From Serratia sp. PL17 (GTDB lineage: Bacteria > Pseudomonadota > Gammaproteobacteria > Enterobacterales > Enterobacteriaceae): 64,000 bases of DNA. Shown here one piece after another: positions 34,387 through 43,745 of the stretch (positions are counted from its first letter, which is position 1; each line of letters opens with the position of its first letter). The notes beneath the pieces were generated by a model that was given only the letters and a program-made list of their open reading frames with translations, had not been told where the DNA came from and searched no databases. The DNA is taken from assembly GCF_017832355.1 (NCBI RefSeq), contig NZ_JAFIBY010000002.1, positions 124,001 to 188,000 of the forward strand, read 5' to 3'. A program made the position numbers and the translations under genes.

Positions 34387-34531
34387 TTTACTTGGGGGAG
34401 TGAAGACGGTCGATTACCGGTTGTTGTGTGGTGGCTGGTACAAAATAGCGATGAATTGACGCTCACTAGGTGTGAGCATCAACAGGGGATTTCAGGCTGA
34501 AGGTTATCGAGAGGTAAACAACTACCCGCTG

Positions 34532-35479
34532 TCAGGCGAGTTTGCTTGGTACGATGATCTGGCGGATACCCAATTCACCGCTGAGCTGGCCCAGTAACTG
34601 TTGGGCTGCCTGCAGCCCGGCGCTGCCGTAGCCGAGGTCAACAGAAAATGTCTCGGGGAACAGGAAGTTAAGCAGCGGGGTGTTACCGATGCCGCATACC
34701 TGCAGTGGGGCAATATGCTGTTGTTGCAGGTATTTGATGGCACCGAGGGCGATGGTGTCCGAGGCGCACACCAGTGCCGTGGTCTGGGAGTCGATGGCAG
34801 AAGCCGCCAGTTGGAAACCACTCTGATAGCTCAGCTCGCCCAAGGCGACGCTTGGGGTTATCTGTTGTTGTTGGCAAGCGTCCAGATAAGCCTGGTGGCG
34901 ACGCAGGCCGGTGGTGGCGTCCGACAGTTGCACCCCCAGGTAGCTGATATGCCGGTGGCCTTGTTGTTGCAGGCGTTCCATCAACAGCCGTACGGCACCG
35001 TCATCGTCATAGCAAACGGAAGAAAAACCTTCGTATTCACGCGCCAGCACGACCATCTTGTCTTGCCACGGGCTGAGCATCGCCGCGGTCAGGCCAGTGA
35101 AGCCAAACAGGATCACCCCGTCGACGTTGCGCTGTTGCAGGACGTGCAGATGCTCTTTCACCAACCGGGTTTCAAACTGGCTTTCCATAACGATGGGGTC
35201 AAAGCCCTGTTGATACAGCAGCGGCAACATGGTGCGCACCGCCTGGTTTTCCGACGGCGAGTCGAGTCGGGAAACGATAATCCCCACCACTTTGTCGCTT
35301 TGGCCGCGCATCGCACGTGCCGACTTGGACGGCGTAAACCCCTGCTGACGGATCACCGCTTCTACCCGTTCGCGGGTCTGCGGGCTTACGCTGCCTTCGT
35401 TGTTCAACACCCGTGATACGGTGGATTTTCCTACGCCGCTCAGGCGTGCGATGTCCTTGATGGTCAGCCGGTTTTGCAT
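34532..35479 (-). CDS. treR: Trehalose repressor TreR (LacI family)
   Basis: A 315-residue LacI-family repressor. The HTH is at residues ~5-25 (TIKDIARLSGVGKSTVSRVLN) with a hinge helix near 50-58, followed by a sugar-binding domain (GIIVSRLDSPSENQAVRTM onward) that senses trehalose-6-phosphate. In E. coli treR lies directly next to treB; here about 4.5 kb of bacteriocin and lipoprotein genes separate them. Divergent from mgtA. Confidence 0.95.
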   Translation of the reverse strand: MQNRLTIKDIARLSGVGKSTVSRVLNNEGSVSPQTRERVEAVIRQQGFTPSKSARAMRGQSDKVVGIIVSRLDSPSENQAVRTMLPLLYQQGFDPIVMESQFETRLVKEHLHVLQQRNVDGVILFGFTGLTAAMLSPWQDKMVVLAREYEGFSSVCYDDDGAVRLLMERLQQQGHRHISYLGVQLSDATTGLRRHQAYLDACQQQQITPSVALGELSYQSGFQLAASAIDSQTTALVCASDTIALGAIKYLQQQHIAPLQVCGIGNTPLLNFLFPETFSVDLGYGSAGLQAAQQLLGQLSGELGIRQIIVPSKLA

Positions 35480-35496
35480 GGTTTACTTGTCGTTTA
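35480..35496 (+). promoter_or_regulatory. candidate PhoP box of the mgtA promoter
   Basis: GGTTTA-CTTGT-CGTTTA fits the PhoP direct repeat (G/T)GTTTA-N5-(G/T)GTTTA with one mismatch. A GTAAAT -10-like element begins 12 bp downstream at 35508. It abuts the treR start codon on the divergent strand, so it could affect both genes. Confidence 0.6.
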
Positions 35497-35628
35497 GGTT
35501 AAAAGGCGTAAATTGACGGCGTACGCTGAATGCCCGTCAGCATAGCCTATTTTCCGCAACGGATCTTGGCGCAATAAGGGGATTTGTGTACTGCGCTGAA
35601 CGGCCGCTCTTGTCGTTTGATCTTTTCA

Positions 35629-35730
35629 TTTACCGGAGGTTATCACCCGTATGGATCCCGATCCGACAGCCTTAGACACTCACTCGGTGATCCGGTAAAA
35701 CCTGCCCGTTCTGCGCTGCTGTTTTACCGG
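35629..35730 (+). promoter_or_regulatory. mgtA leader with mutually exclusive stems around mgtL
   Basis: TTTACCGGA (35629-35637), which carries the mgtL ribosome site, can pair perfectly with TCCGGTAAA at the mgtL stop (35691-35699). The latter can instead pair with TTTTACCGG at 35722-35730. The two 9-bp stems share one strand, so only one can form. This resembles the Mg-responsive mgtA leader of E. coli and Salmonella. Confidence 0.65.
35651..35698 (+). CDS. mgtL: MgtL-type leader peptide of mgtA
   Basis: A 15-residue ORF, MDPDPTALDTHSVIR, in the mgtA 5' leader. It keeps the alternating acidic-proline start of E. coli MgtL (MEPDPTP), which destabilises ribosomes when Mg2+ is low and so lets mgtA transcription continue. 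The basic C-terminal half of the E. coli peptide is not conserved. GGAGG lies 11 bases upstream, and the stop codon lies within a stem that can sequester that site. Confidence 0.8.
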   Translation: MDPDPTALDTHSVIR

Positions 35731-35898
35731 TGAAGTAAACGGTAACCGGTAGCGCACGTCCGTCGTTCGCTCCTGCTGCTTTTAAAAATACAAGAATCTG
35801 CCCCGGCAGAGGCTTTTTGGCGTGTCCGAAAGCCTGGCAGGGGAAAGATCCTGCGTTCACCCGCTGTCGTGAGGCAATGGGCGACGAGGTGCGAAAAA

Positions 35899-38607
35899 AT
35901 GAAACTGAAAAATATCCCCCGTCGGCTGCTGGGCCTGCTCAGCCGCAATTTACCGCGCCGTTTGGTGCACCGTGACAGCCTGTTGGATGGCCTTGGCGGC
36001 AAAGCACAGGGGCTGCCCGCCGGCCTGGCGCAGCAACGTATAGACTGTGCTGTTGCCGACACAACCCAGCTCTATTTGCGCTTCCATAGCCACCCGGAAG
36101 GGATGACCGCCCATGAGGCGGATGTGGTGCGCCAGCGCTGCGGTGAAAACATTATCGACGATCAGCAGCAAGAGGCCTGGTGGCAACACCTGTGGCACTG
36201 CTACCGCAATCCGTTCAATTTGTTGCTGACCGCGCTGGGCATGATCTCTTATGCGACGGAGGATCTGACCGGCGCGCTGGTGATCGCCCTGATGGTGGTG
36301 ATCTCAACGCTGTTGAATTTCATTCAGGAAGCGCGATCCAACAAGGCGGCGGATGCGCTGAAAGCTATGGTCAGCAACACCGCGACAGTGATCCGCAGTG
36401 ACGCGCTGACGGGCAAAAGCGAGCATATTGAACTGCCGATATCTCAGCTGGTACCGGGCGATATCATTAAATTGGCGGCGGGCGACATGATCCCGGCAGA
36501 TCTCCGCGTGCTGTCCGCGAAGGATCTGTTCATCAGCCAGGCCGCGCTGACCGGTGAGTCTCTGCCGGTAGAAAAGATTGCCGAGCTGCGCGGCCAGGCG
36601 GAAGATCCGCTGGAATGCCAAAACCTGTGCTTTATGGGGACCAACGTGGTGAGTGGCACGGCGCTTGCGATGGTGATCGGCACCGGTGGAGACACCTATT
36701 TTGGCCAGTTGGCGCAGCGCGTAATCAACCAGGATGAACAACCGAACGCTTTCCAGAGCGGCATTAGCAAGGTCAGCTGGCTGTTGATCCGTTTTATGTT
36801 GGTGATGACGCCGATCGTGTTGTTGATCAACGGCTACACCAAGGGTGACTGGTGGGAGGCCGCGCTGTTTGCGCTGTCGGTTGCGGTGGGGCTAACCCCG
36901 GAAATGCTGCCGATGATCGTCACGTCGACATTGGCCAAAGGGGCAGTGAAACTGTCCAAGCAGAAGGTGATCGTCAAACGTCTGGATGCCATTCAAAACT
37001 TTGGCGCCATGGACATTCTGTGCACTGATAAAACCGGCACCCTGACCCAGGATAAAATCGTGCTGGAACGCCACACTGACGTCTTCGGTGTCGCCAGTGA
37101 CCGGGTGCTGCATTATGCCTGGCTGAACAGCTACTACCAGACGGGGTTGAAAAACCTGCTGGATGTGGCGGTGCTGAGCTGCGCAGAGCAAAATGAACAG
37201 CCGGATGTGCTGCAGCATTACCGCAAGGTCGATGAGATCCCGTTTGATTTTGAGCGCCGCCGCATGTCGGTGGTGGTCGCCAAAGACGCGCAATATCACG
37301 AGCTTGTCTGCAAGGGTGCGCTGGAAGAGATGCTGGCGATTTGCAGCCATGTGCGGCAGGAAAATGAGGTCATCCCGCTTACTGAGGCGTTGCTGGCTCG
37401 GATTCGGCGTATCACCGACGATCTTAACCAGCAAGGGCTGCGGGTGGTGGCGGTGGCGAACAAAATCCTGCCGGCGCAGGCCCATGAATATAGTGTGGCC
37501 GATGAATCCGATTTGATCCTCGAAGGGTATGTGGCCTTCCTCGATCCACCGAAAGAGAGCACGGCGCCGGCACTGGCGGCGTTGAAAAACAGCGGTGTCA
37601 CGGTGAAAATTCTCACGGGTGACAATGAGCTGGTGGCGGCGAAAGTGTGTAAAGACGTCGGGCTGGCGGCGGATCATGTGCTGCGCGGCAGTGAAATCGA
37701 ACAAATGGACGACGAGCAGCTGGCACAAGCGGCGGCACGCACCACGGTGTTCGCCAAGCTGACGCCGCTGCACAAGGAGCGTATCGTCAAGCTGCTGCGC
37801 CAGCAGGGCCATGTGGTCGGCTTTATGGGGGACGGCATCAATGATGCGCCCGCGCTGCGTGCGGCGGATATTGGTATTTCCGTTGATTCCGCGGTGGATA
37901 TTGCCAAGGAAGCGGCGGATATCATTCTGCTGGAAAAAAGCCTGATGGTGCTGGAGCAGGGGGTGATCGAGGGGCGGCGTACCTTTGCCAACATGCTCAA
38001 GTACATCAAGATGACCGCCAGCTCCAACTTCGGGAATGTGTTCAGCGTGCTGATCGCCAGCGCTTTCCTGCCGTTCCTGCCGATGTTGCCGCTGCACCTG
38101 CTGATTCAGAACCTAATGTATGATATTTCGCAGATTGCGATTCCCTTTGATAACGTGGATGACGATCAGATAACGCAGCCACAGCGTTGGAACTCCGGCG
38201 ATATTGGGCGCTTTATGGTGTTTTTCGGACCGATCAGTTCGATCTTCGACGTGCTGACCTTCAGCCTGATGTGGTGGGTGTTTAAGGCGAATACGCCAGA
38301 AATGCAGACGCTGTTCCAGTCAGGTTGGTTTGTTGAGGGCCTGCTGTCGCAAACGCTGATTGTGCACATGATCCGCACCCGCAAAATTCCGTTTATTCAG
38401 AGTCGTCCTTCGTGGCCGCTGTGTATCATGACTCTGGTCGTGATCACGACCGGCATTGGGTTGACGTTCTCGCCGTTGGCCGGCTTCCTGCAATTGCAGG
38501 CGCTGCCACTCGGTTATTTCCCGTGGTTGGTGCTGATCCTGGCCGGTTACATGGTGCTGACCCAGTGCGTAAAAGGCTGGTTTGTGCGCCGCTACGGCTG
38601 GCAATAA
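35899..38607 (+). CDS. mgtA: Mg2+-importing P-type ATPase MgtA
   Basis: A 902-residue P3B-type ATPase in the inner membrane. The phosphorylation motif CTDKTGTLT has its Asp at residue 377; TGESLPVEK (actuator loop), KGALEEML (nucleotide site) and MGDGINDAPAL are all present, with ~10 membrane spans. It imports Mg2+ when external Mg2+ is low. The ATG at 35899 follows GAGG by 10 bases; an upstream frame start overlaps leader RNA. Regulation by PhoP and the mgtL leader is likely. Confidence 0.96.
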   Translation: MKLKNIPRRLLGLLSRNLPRRLVHRDSLLDGLGGKAQGLPAGLAQQRIDCAVADTTQLYLRFHSHPEGMTAHEADVVRQRCGENIIDDQQQEAWWQHLWHCYRNPFNLLLTALGMISYATEDLTGALVIALMVVISTLLNFIQEARSNKAADALKAMVSNTATVIRSDALTGKSEHIELPISQLVPGDIIKLAAGDMIPADLRVLSAKDLFISQAALTGESLPVEKIAELRGQAEDPLECQNLCFMGTNVVSGTALAMVIGTGGDTYFGQLAQRVINQDEQPNAFQSGISKVSWLLIRFMLVMTPIVLLINGYTKGDWWEAALFALSVAVGLTPEMLPMIVTSTLAKGAVKLSKQKVIVKRLDAIQNFGAMDILCTDKTGTLTQDKIVLERHTDVFGVASDRVLHYAWLNSYYQTGLKNLLDVAVLSCAEQNEQPDVLQHYRKVDEIPFDFERRRMSVVVAKDAQYHELVCKGALEEMLAICSHVRQENEVIPLTEALLARIRRITDDLNQQGLRVVAVANKILPAQAHEYSVADESDLILEGYVAFLDPPKESTAPALAALKNSGVTVKILTGDNELVAAKVCKDVGLAADHVLRGSEIEQMDDEQLAQAAARTTVFAKLTPLHKERIVKLLRQQGHVVGFMGDGINDAPALRAADIGISVDSAVDIAKEAADIILLEKSLMVLEQGVIEGRRTFANMLKYIKMTASSNFGNVFSVLIASAFLPFLPMLPLHLLIQNLMYDISQIAIPFDNVDDDQITQPQRWNSGDIGRFMVFFGPISSIFDVLTFSLMWWVFKANTPEMQTLFQSGWFVEGLLSQTLIVHMIRTRKIPFIQSRPSWPLCIMTLVVITTGIGLTFSPLAGFLQLQALPLGYFPWLVLILAGYMVLTQCVKGWFVRRYGWQ

Positions 38608-38763
38608 TACCCGCGCCCCTCTTGCGTCCGTAGGAGGGGCATCTGTGATCCAACCCGGCTTTTCAGCCTCAGGGTTGGACATCTGCACTGTGCTCAGTCT
38701 TTATTTACAGCTTCATTATCGTTTGCTGTTTTTATTGATATTTTTTCCTCTGAGGAATTTCTG

Positions 38764-41157
38764 ATGCACAGAACTTTGCGTTATACGCTACTGGCTTCAT
38801 CGTTATTGTTGTCTCTGGGCGCACTGGCGCAGCCGGCCGGCGATCTGCCGCTGATGCCCTGGCCACAACAGGTTGACCTGACCCAGCCAGCGGGCAAGCT
38901 GGTGCTGGATCACCGCTTATCGATCAAGGTACAGGGCGACGATTTGGCCGATGCACAGCAGCGCTGGCGGCAGCGTATTGAACTGCAAACCGGCTGGACG
39001 TTGGCACCACAGGCAGCAACAAACGCGGGTGTGGTCATTCAGGTCGATATCAAAGATAAGGTGGCGATGCAGCCGCTGCCGGGCAGTGACGAGAGCTATA
39101 AACTTGTGGTGAAGCCGGACGGCGTTACGCTGACGGCAAATACCCGTTTTGGTGCGCTACGGGGTATGGAAACCCTGCTCCAGTTGGTGCAGACCGATGG
39201 GCAGAACACTTTCCTGCCGTGGGTGAGCATTACCGACGTGCCGCGCTTCCCGTGGCGCGGTGTGCTGTTAGATTCCGCACGTCATTTCCTGCCGGTGGCG
39301 GATATTCTGCGCCAGCTTGACGGCATGGCAGCAGCCAAACTCAACGTATTTCACTGGCACCTGACTGACGATCAGGGTTGGCGTTTTGCCTCCGAGCATT
39401 ACCCTAAATTGCAACAGCAGGCCAGCGATGGCCAGTTTTATACCCGCGAGCAGATGCAACAGGTGGTGGCCTACGCCACCGCTCGCGGCATCCGCGTCGT
39501 GCCGGAAATCGATCTGCCAGGCCATGCTTCCAGTATCGCCGTGGCCTACCCGGAATTGATGAGCGCGCCGGGGCCGTATCAAATGGAGCGCAAGTGGGGC
39601 GTACATAAGCCCACCCTGGATCCGACACGCGATGAAGTTTATCAATTTGTTGACGCGATCATTGGTGAGCTGGCGGCGATCTTCCCCGATCCCTACCTGC
39701 ATATTGGCGGTGACGAGGTCGATGCCAGCCAGTGGAAAGCATCAAAAACCATTCAGGCCTTTATGCAACAACATCAGCTGGCAGACGCTCATGCGTTGCA
39801 GGCCTACTTCAACCAGAGGCTGGAAAAAATCCTTGAACAGCACCAGCGGCAGATGGTCGGCTGGGATGAGATTTATCATCCGTCTCTGCCGCGCACCATC
39901 GTTATCCAGTCTTGGCAGGGGCCAGACTCGCTCGGCGCCAGTGCGCAGGACGGTTATCAAGGGATCCTGTCCACCGGCTTCTACCTCGATCAACCGCAGA
40001 GCACGGCATATCACTATCGCAATGAGATCCTGCCTCAACCACTGGGCGTCGCTACCGAGGTACAGCCTGATGAGAAGGTGCAGAGCTGGCAGTTCAGCAT
40101 GCCACGCCTGAAGGGCAGCGCAGTGGAGGGCAGTTTTACTCTGATTGAAGGGAAACAGGGCTGGCGCGGTTTTATTGACTTCAACGGCAAGTCGCGCCGT
40201 GCGTTGCACGATATTGTCTGGCGTTCCCCAAAACAGGTGAGTTTCCGTCTCGATACCTGGATGGGGGATACGCGTCCGGTGTTCAGGCTAGATCAAGACA
40301 AACTCAGCGGGTATACGTTGGTCGGCAACGTACGTTACCCGACGAGCGGCAGCAAGCTGGCGGCTATCCCGGCAGGCAAGATGCCGGTAGTGCCGGGGGT
40401 GAAGCAGCAGGCCAATATTCTCGGCGGTGAAGCGGCGCTGTGGGCGGAAAATATCAGAGCGCCCATCCTTGATCTCAAGCTGTGGCCACGTGGGTTTGCG
40501 GTAGCGGAGCGTTTGTGGTCGGCGCAGGATGTGACCGATGAAAACAACATGTATCGGCGCTTGGCGGCGGTTGATGCCTGGTCGGTGGTGTCGGTGGGGC
40601 TGCAACAGCATGCTGAGACCGCGCGCGAATTTACCCGGCTCGCAAATAGCGTAGAGATTGCACCGCTGCAAACCCTGGCCGAAGCCGTGGAGCCGGGCCA
40701 GTACTACACCCGTCAGCATCTCAAATTCAAGGCCGGCAATTACCATCAGTTCGAACCGTTGAACCGCTTTGCCGATGCCTTACCCCCGGAAAGTAACGCG
40801 GTGCGCGAAATGGGCCAGCAGGTTGCCGCTTTGGTGAAGGATCGCAACGACCGTGCGTCAGCGCAGGCATTGCGTGAGCGCCTACAACGCTGGCAGCTCA
40901 ATACTGCACCGGTAAAAACGGTGATTGCCGGTAACCGGGTGATGCAGGATCTGGCGCCAGTGGCGCAAGATGTCGGCGCGCTATCCGCGCTGGGGCTGAT
41001 GCTGTTGGAGCGTTATCAACAGGACAAGCCGCTGAGTAAGGCAGAAGCGGCGCAGATACAGCAGCAGCTTGACGCAGCGGCGCAGATACGGGATGAAGTG
41101 GTGATTGCGGCGGTATATCCGCTGGAAACGCTATTGCGCGCCAGCGCCGTCGAGTGA
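38764..41157 (+). CDS. Secreted beta-N-acetylhexosaminidase (GH20)
   Basis: A 797-residue glycoside hydrolase family 20 enzyme with a signal peptide (cleavage likely after GALAQ, residue ~23), so periplasmic or outer. An N-terminal GH20b domain spans ~25-150, and the catalytic barrel follows (LLDSARHFLPV, FHWHLTDDQGW). The catalytic pair D317-E318 is in HIGGDEVDASQW. It would release GlcNAc from chitooligosaccharides or peptidoglycan fragments. It is shorter than the classical Serratia chitobiase (~885 residues), so it is a paralogue. GAGGA precedes the ATG by 8 bases. Confidence 0.93.
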   Translation: MHRTLRYTLLASSLLLSLGALAQPAGDLPLMPWPQQVDLTQPAGKLVLDHRLSIKVQGDDLADAQQRWRQRIELQTGWTLAPQAATNAGVVIQVDIKDKVAMQPLPGSDESYKLVVKPDGVTLTANTRFGALRGMETLLQLVQTDGQNTFLPWVSITDVPRFPWRGVLLDSARHFLPVADILRQLDGMAAAKLNVFHWHLTDDQGWRFASEHYPKLQQQASDGQFYTREQMQQVVAYATARGIRVVPEIDLPGHASSIAVAYPELMSAPGPYQMERKWGVHKPTLDPTRDEVYQFVDAIIGELAAIFPDPYLHIGGDEVDASQWKASKTIQAFMQQHQLADAHALQAYFNQRLEKILEQHQRQMVGWDEIYHPSLPRTIVIQSWQGPDSLGASAQDGYQGILSTGFYLDQPQSTAYHYRNEILPQPLGVATEVQPDEKVQSWQFSMPRLKGSAVEGSFTLIEGKQGWRGFIDFNGKSRRALHDIVWRSPKQVSFRLDTWMGDTRPVFRLDQDKLSGYTLVGNVRYPTSGSKLAAIPAGKMPVVPGVKQQANILGGEAALWAENIRAPILDLKLWPRGFAVAERLWSAQDVTDENNMYRRLAAVDAWSVVSVGLQQHAETAREFTRLANSVEIAPLQTLAEAVEPGQYYTRQHLKFKAGNYHQFEPLNRFADALPPESNAVREMGQQVAALVKDRNDRASAQALRERLQRWQLNTAPVKTVIAGNRVMQDLAPVAQDVGALSALGLMLLERYQQDKPLSKAEAAQIQQQLDAAAQIRDEVVIAAVYPLETLLRASAVE

Positions 41158-41190
41158 GGTAAGTCAGCGGGCGTCGGAGCTCAACATGTA

Positions 41191-41213
41191 TAGGGGCTCA
41201 GCATGCTGAGCCC
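41191..41213 (+). repeat. TAGGGG-type intergenic palindrome, copy 3
   Basis: Identical over 23 bases to the copy at 22581-22603. It lies between the convergent hexosaminidase and Anbu genes, and the minus strand does not add a T-run on its far side, though TTTTTGAGG precedes it. Probably a bidirectional terminator. Confidence 0.7.
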
Positions 41214-41221
41214 TCAAAAAC

Positions 41222-41950
41222 CTACAGTTGCAACGGCGGCAACTGTTTGAAAATGCTGACTAACCCTTCGCCCCAGCCTTTACGGATGGCGCTAAAATGT
41301 GGGTGATCTTCGGTGATGCGGTACTGTTGCGAACTGCTAAAGCTGTCGCGTGGGTAGATCATCACGTCGAGCGGCAGGCCGACCGACAGGTTGCTGCGCA
41401 GCGTAGAGTCGAGCGAAATCAACGCGCACTGCATTGCTTGTTCCAATGGCGTGTCGTAATTCAGCACCCGATCAATAATCGGTTTGCCGTACTTACTTTC
41501 GCCAATTTGGAAATAAGGCGTATCGCGGGTGGCTTCGATAAAATTACCCTGCGGGTAGATATGGAATAATCGCATCTCTTCGCCCGTGATCTGGCCGCCA
41601 AGCAACAGGTTACAACTGAAGTCAGTGGTGCTGCCACTCTGCTGTGCTTCGCTGTCGCGTTGGATCACTTCACGCACCGTTTCGCCCACCAGCGTGGCGG
41701 CTTCGTACATACTGGGTGCATTCAACAGGTTGAGACGTTCGGTGTCCTTGCAGCGGCGCTGCAGCAGGCTAATGATACTTTGGGTGGTTGCCAGGTTACC
41801 GGCGCTTTGCAGCACCAGCATGCGGTCACCGTCTTGTTGGAACACGTGCAGTTTGCGGAAGGTGGAAATATGGTCCACTCCGGCATTGGTGCGTGAATCG
41901 GAAGCAAAGACCAGCCCGGATGACAAGCGCATGGCCACACAATAGGTCAT
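41222..41950 (-). CDS. Anbu, proteasome-like peptidase subunit
   Basis: A 242-residue member of the ancestral-beta-subunit (Anbu) family of the Ntn-hydrolase proteasome/HslV superfamily. Thr2 (MTYCVAMRLSSGLVFASDSR) would be exposed as the N-terminal nucleophile after Met removal, and the DSRTNAGVDHI segment matches the beta-subunit fold. Anbu forms open helical rings and its physiological substrate is unclear. Last gene of the typical cluster ATP-grasp, alpha-E, transglutaminase, Anbu. Confidence 0.92.
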   Translation of the reverse strand: MTYCVAMRLSSGLVFASDSRTNAGVDHISTFRKLHVFQQDGDRMLVLQSAGNLATTQSIISLLQRRCKDTERLNLLNAPSMYEAATLVGETVREVIQRDSEAQQSGSTTDFSCNLLLGGQITGEEMRLFHIYPQGNFIEATRDTPYFQIGESKYGKPIIDRVLNYDTPLEQAMQCALISLDSTLRSNLSVGLPLDVMIYPRDSFSSSQQYRITEDHPHFSAIRKGWGEGLVSIFKQLPPLQL

Positions 41951-42024
41951 ACCAAATCCCTCAAAACATTACTGGCACGCCGCCAAACGCCAGCGTGCCG
42001 TAAACCTTCGCTTTCGGCAAGGGG

Positions 42025-42819
42025 CTATTGCCCGGTTGGCATCATCTGCACTTCGGCCATGGTTTGCATATTTTCACACCCTCCCCCCAACCGCATGCCG
42101 CGCACCGGGCAGGCGTCCAGATAGTCGATGCCCACGGCCAGCTTAAGGTGCTGATTCGGCAAGCGGGTATTGTTAGTGACGTCAAAGCTGTGCCAGCGTT
42201 CGTCGATCCAGGCTTCTGCCCAGGCGTGGGTGGCGACATGGGTGGAGTCTTCGCTGTAGAGATAGCCGCTGACGTAGCGCGCCGGAATGTTCAGGCTGCG
42301 GCAGCAGGCCAGAAACACATGGGTATGATCCTGGCAAACGCCGGTACCGGTCGCGAATGCCTGGGCGGCGCTGTCGGTGACGCTGGTGGAGCCTGGGCTG
42401 TAAGGCATTTTTAGCAACAGTTCGCCCATCAGGTTTTCCAGCCCGTCCAGCACCGCCTGTGGTTGATGATAGCGCAGGGCAAAGGCCTGTATCGCGCTGT
42501 CGGGCTGGGTCAGCGGGCTGTGACGCAGAAAAACCAGCGGTGACAGATGCCCCGTGACCTGATCCTCTGCACTATCTTCAATCTCCACGACGCCATGGGC
42601 CTGAATGGTAATCGCCTGGTGTGGATGATCCAGCGTCAGTACATGCAGCACGTTGCCGAAGGCGTCGGTGGTGCATACCGCCTCTTCCGGCAGCGTCAGT
42701 TGCCAGGAGATGATGCGTTGATGCTCTGAGTCCTGTGGCGTCAGGCGCAGATACTGGGTGCTACGCTGTACCTGCTGGGCGTAGGTATAATGGGTATTGT
42801 GCTCAATGTTCAGTTTCAT
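42025..42819 (-). CDS. Transglutaminase-like domain protein of the Anbu cluster
   Basis: A 264-residue protein with an N-terminal beta-rich domain (residues ~1-100) and a transglutaminase-like core. The catalytic Cys is in GTGVCQDHTHVFLACCRSL (~residue 155), the His in STHVATHAWAEAWID and the Asp in WHSFDVTNN. Such proteins in Anbu clusters may act as peptidases or ligases on a peptide made or tagged by the ATP-grasp partner; the substrate is unknown. Its ATG overlaps the stop of the alpha-E gene by 4 bases. Confidence 0.9.
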   Translation of the reverse strand: MKLNIEHNTHYTYAQQVQRSTQYLRLTPQDSEHQRIISWQLTLPEEAVCTTDAFGNVLHVLTLDHPHQAITIQAHGVVEIEDSAEDQVTGHLSPLVFLRHSPLTQPDSAIQAFALRYHQPQAVLDGLENLMGELLLKMPYSPGSTSVTDSAAQAFATGTGVCQDHTHVFLACCRSLNIPARYVSGYLYSEDSTHVATHAWAEAWIDERWHSFDVTNNTRLPNQHLKLAVGIDYLDACPVRGMRLGGGCENMQTMAEVQMMPTGQ

Positions 42820-43745
42820 TGTGCCTCCAGATAAGTGTGATGGACGCTCTCCGCAATACCGCTAATCTGCCCGAGAAACGCGTCTAACCAGTTGGTTAGC
42901 CCCACCTTGTTCAGGTCTTTCATGCTGCTGAATCGCAGCTCGGCGTGCAGGGTGTGCGCCAGTCGGCGTGGCTGATTTGAACGGTTACCGCCAATTTGCT
43001 CCAGCTGCTGCACCATGTCGCCGACGCAGGCCAGCAGGGAGCGTGGGATTTCATTACGCAGGATCATCAGTTCGGCAATGGTGTCCCGGCTGAGCTGCTG
43101 TTTGTAGATGCTGTGATAGGCTTCGCGCGCGCTCACGGCCCGCAGCAACGTGTCCATGCGGTAATACTCGCGTACCGGGTCGCCGTCGCTGTCCATCAAG
43201 GTATTCTTGACCCCCAGCAGGCGTGCGGTGCCGTCGGCTCGCTCCAACAGGGTACCGAGGCGGATAAAGCACATGGCGTCACTGCGTAACAAGGTGCCGA
43301 ACATGGCACCGCGAAACAGGTGTGAACGCTCTTTCACCCAGTCGAAAAAGGCATCTGCGCCTACCGAACCTATGCCTTGGCGGCGGATCAGCTTCATCTC
43401 GATCCAGGTGGCATTAATGCACTCCCACACCTCGGAGGACAGGCTGCCACGCACCGCATGGGCATTGTTCCACCCCATTTGCAGGCAGCTGTAAATGCTG
43501 CTGTGATTGCGGCTGTCGAGTGCGAAAAAACTCACCAGGTTGGCCATGGTCAGATCGGGATAGGCGGCGGCATACAGTTGCCCGGTGCTGGTCAAATTGA
43601 GTGGCACCTGCAAATCCTGATCTTCGCTGTCGCGGATTGGCATCATCGACAGCTTGTTGGTCACATCAAGTACCCGGGCAATGCTTTCTGCCCGCTCCAG
43701 ATAGCGGGCCATCCAATAGAGTTCACTGGCAGTTCGGCTCAGCAT
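42816..43745 (-). CDS. Alpha-E domain protein of the Anbu cluster
   Basis: A 309-residue all-helical alpha-E family protein, beginning MLSRTASELYWMARYLERAESIARVL in the usual way. No catalytic motif is known for the family; it consistently accompanies the ATP-grasp and transglutaminase partners. It overlaps both neighbours (7 and 4 bases), so the three proteins are made together. Confidence 0.9.
   Translation of the reverse strand: MLSRTASELYWMARYLERAESIARVLDVTNKLSMMPIRDSEDQDLQVPLNLTSTGQLYAAAYPDLTMANLVSFFALDSRNHSSIYSCLQMGWNNAHAVRGSLSSEVWECINATWIEMKLIRRQGIGSVGADAFFDWVKERSHLFRGAMFGTLLRSDAMCFIRLGTLLERADGTARLLGVKNTLMDSDGDPVREYYRMDTLLRAVSAREAYHSIYKQQLSRDTIAELMILRNEIPRSLLACVGDMVQQLEQIGGNRSNQPRRLAHTLHAELRFSSMKDLNKVGLTNWLDAFLGQISGIAESVHHTYLEAQ

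Noticed and set aside
36892-38097. 401-residue minus-strand ORF
   Set aside because: Shadow of mgtA in the antisense frame, common in GC-rich genes; composition is His/Arg/Gln-rich and no domain is recognised.
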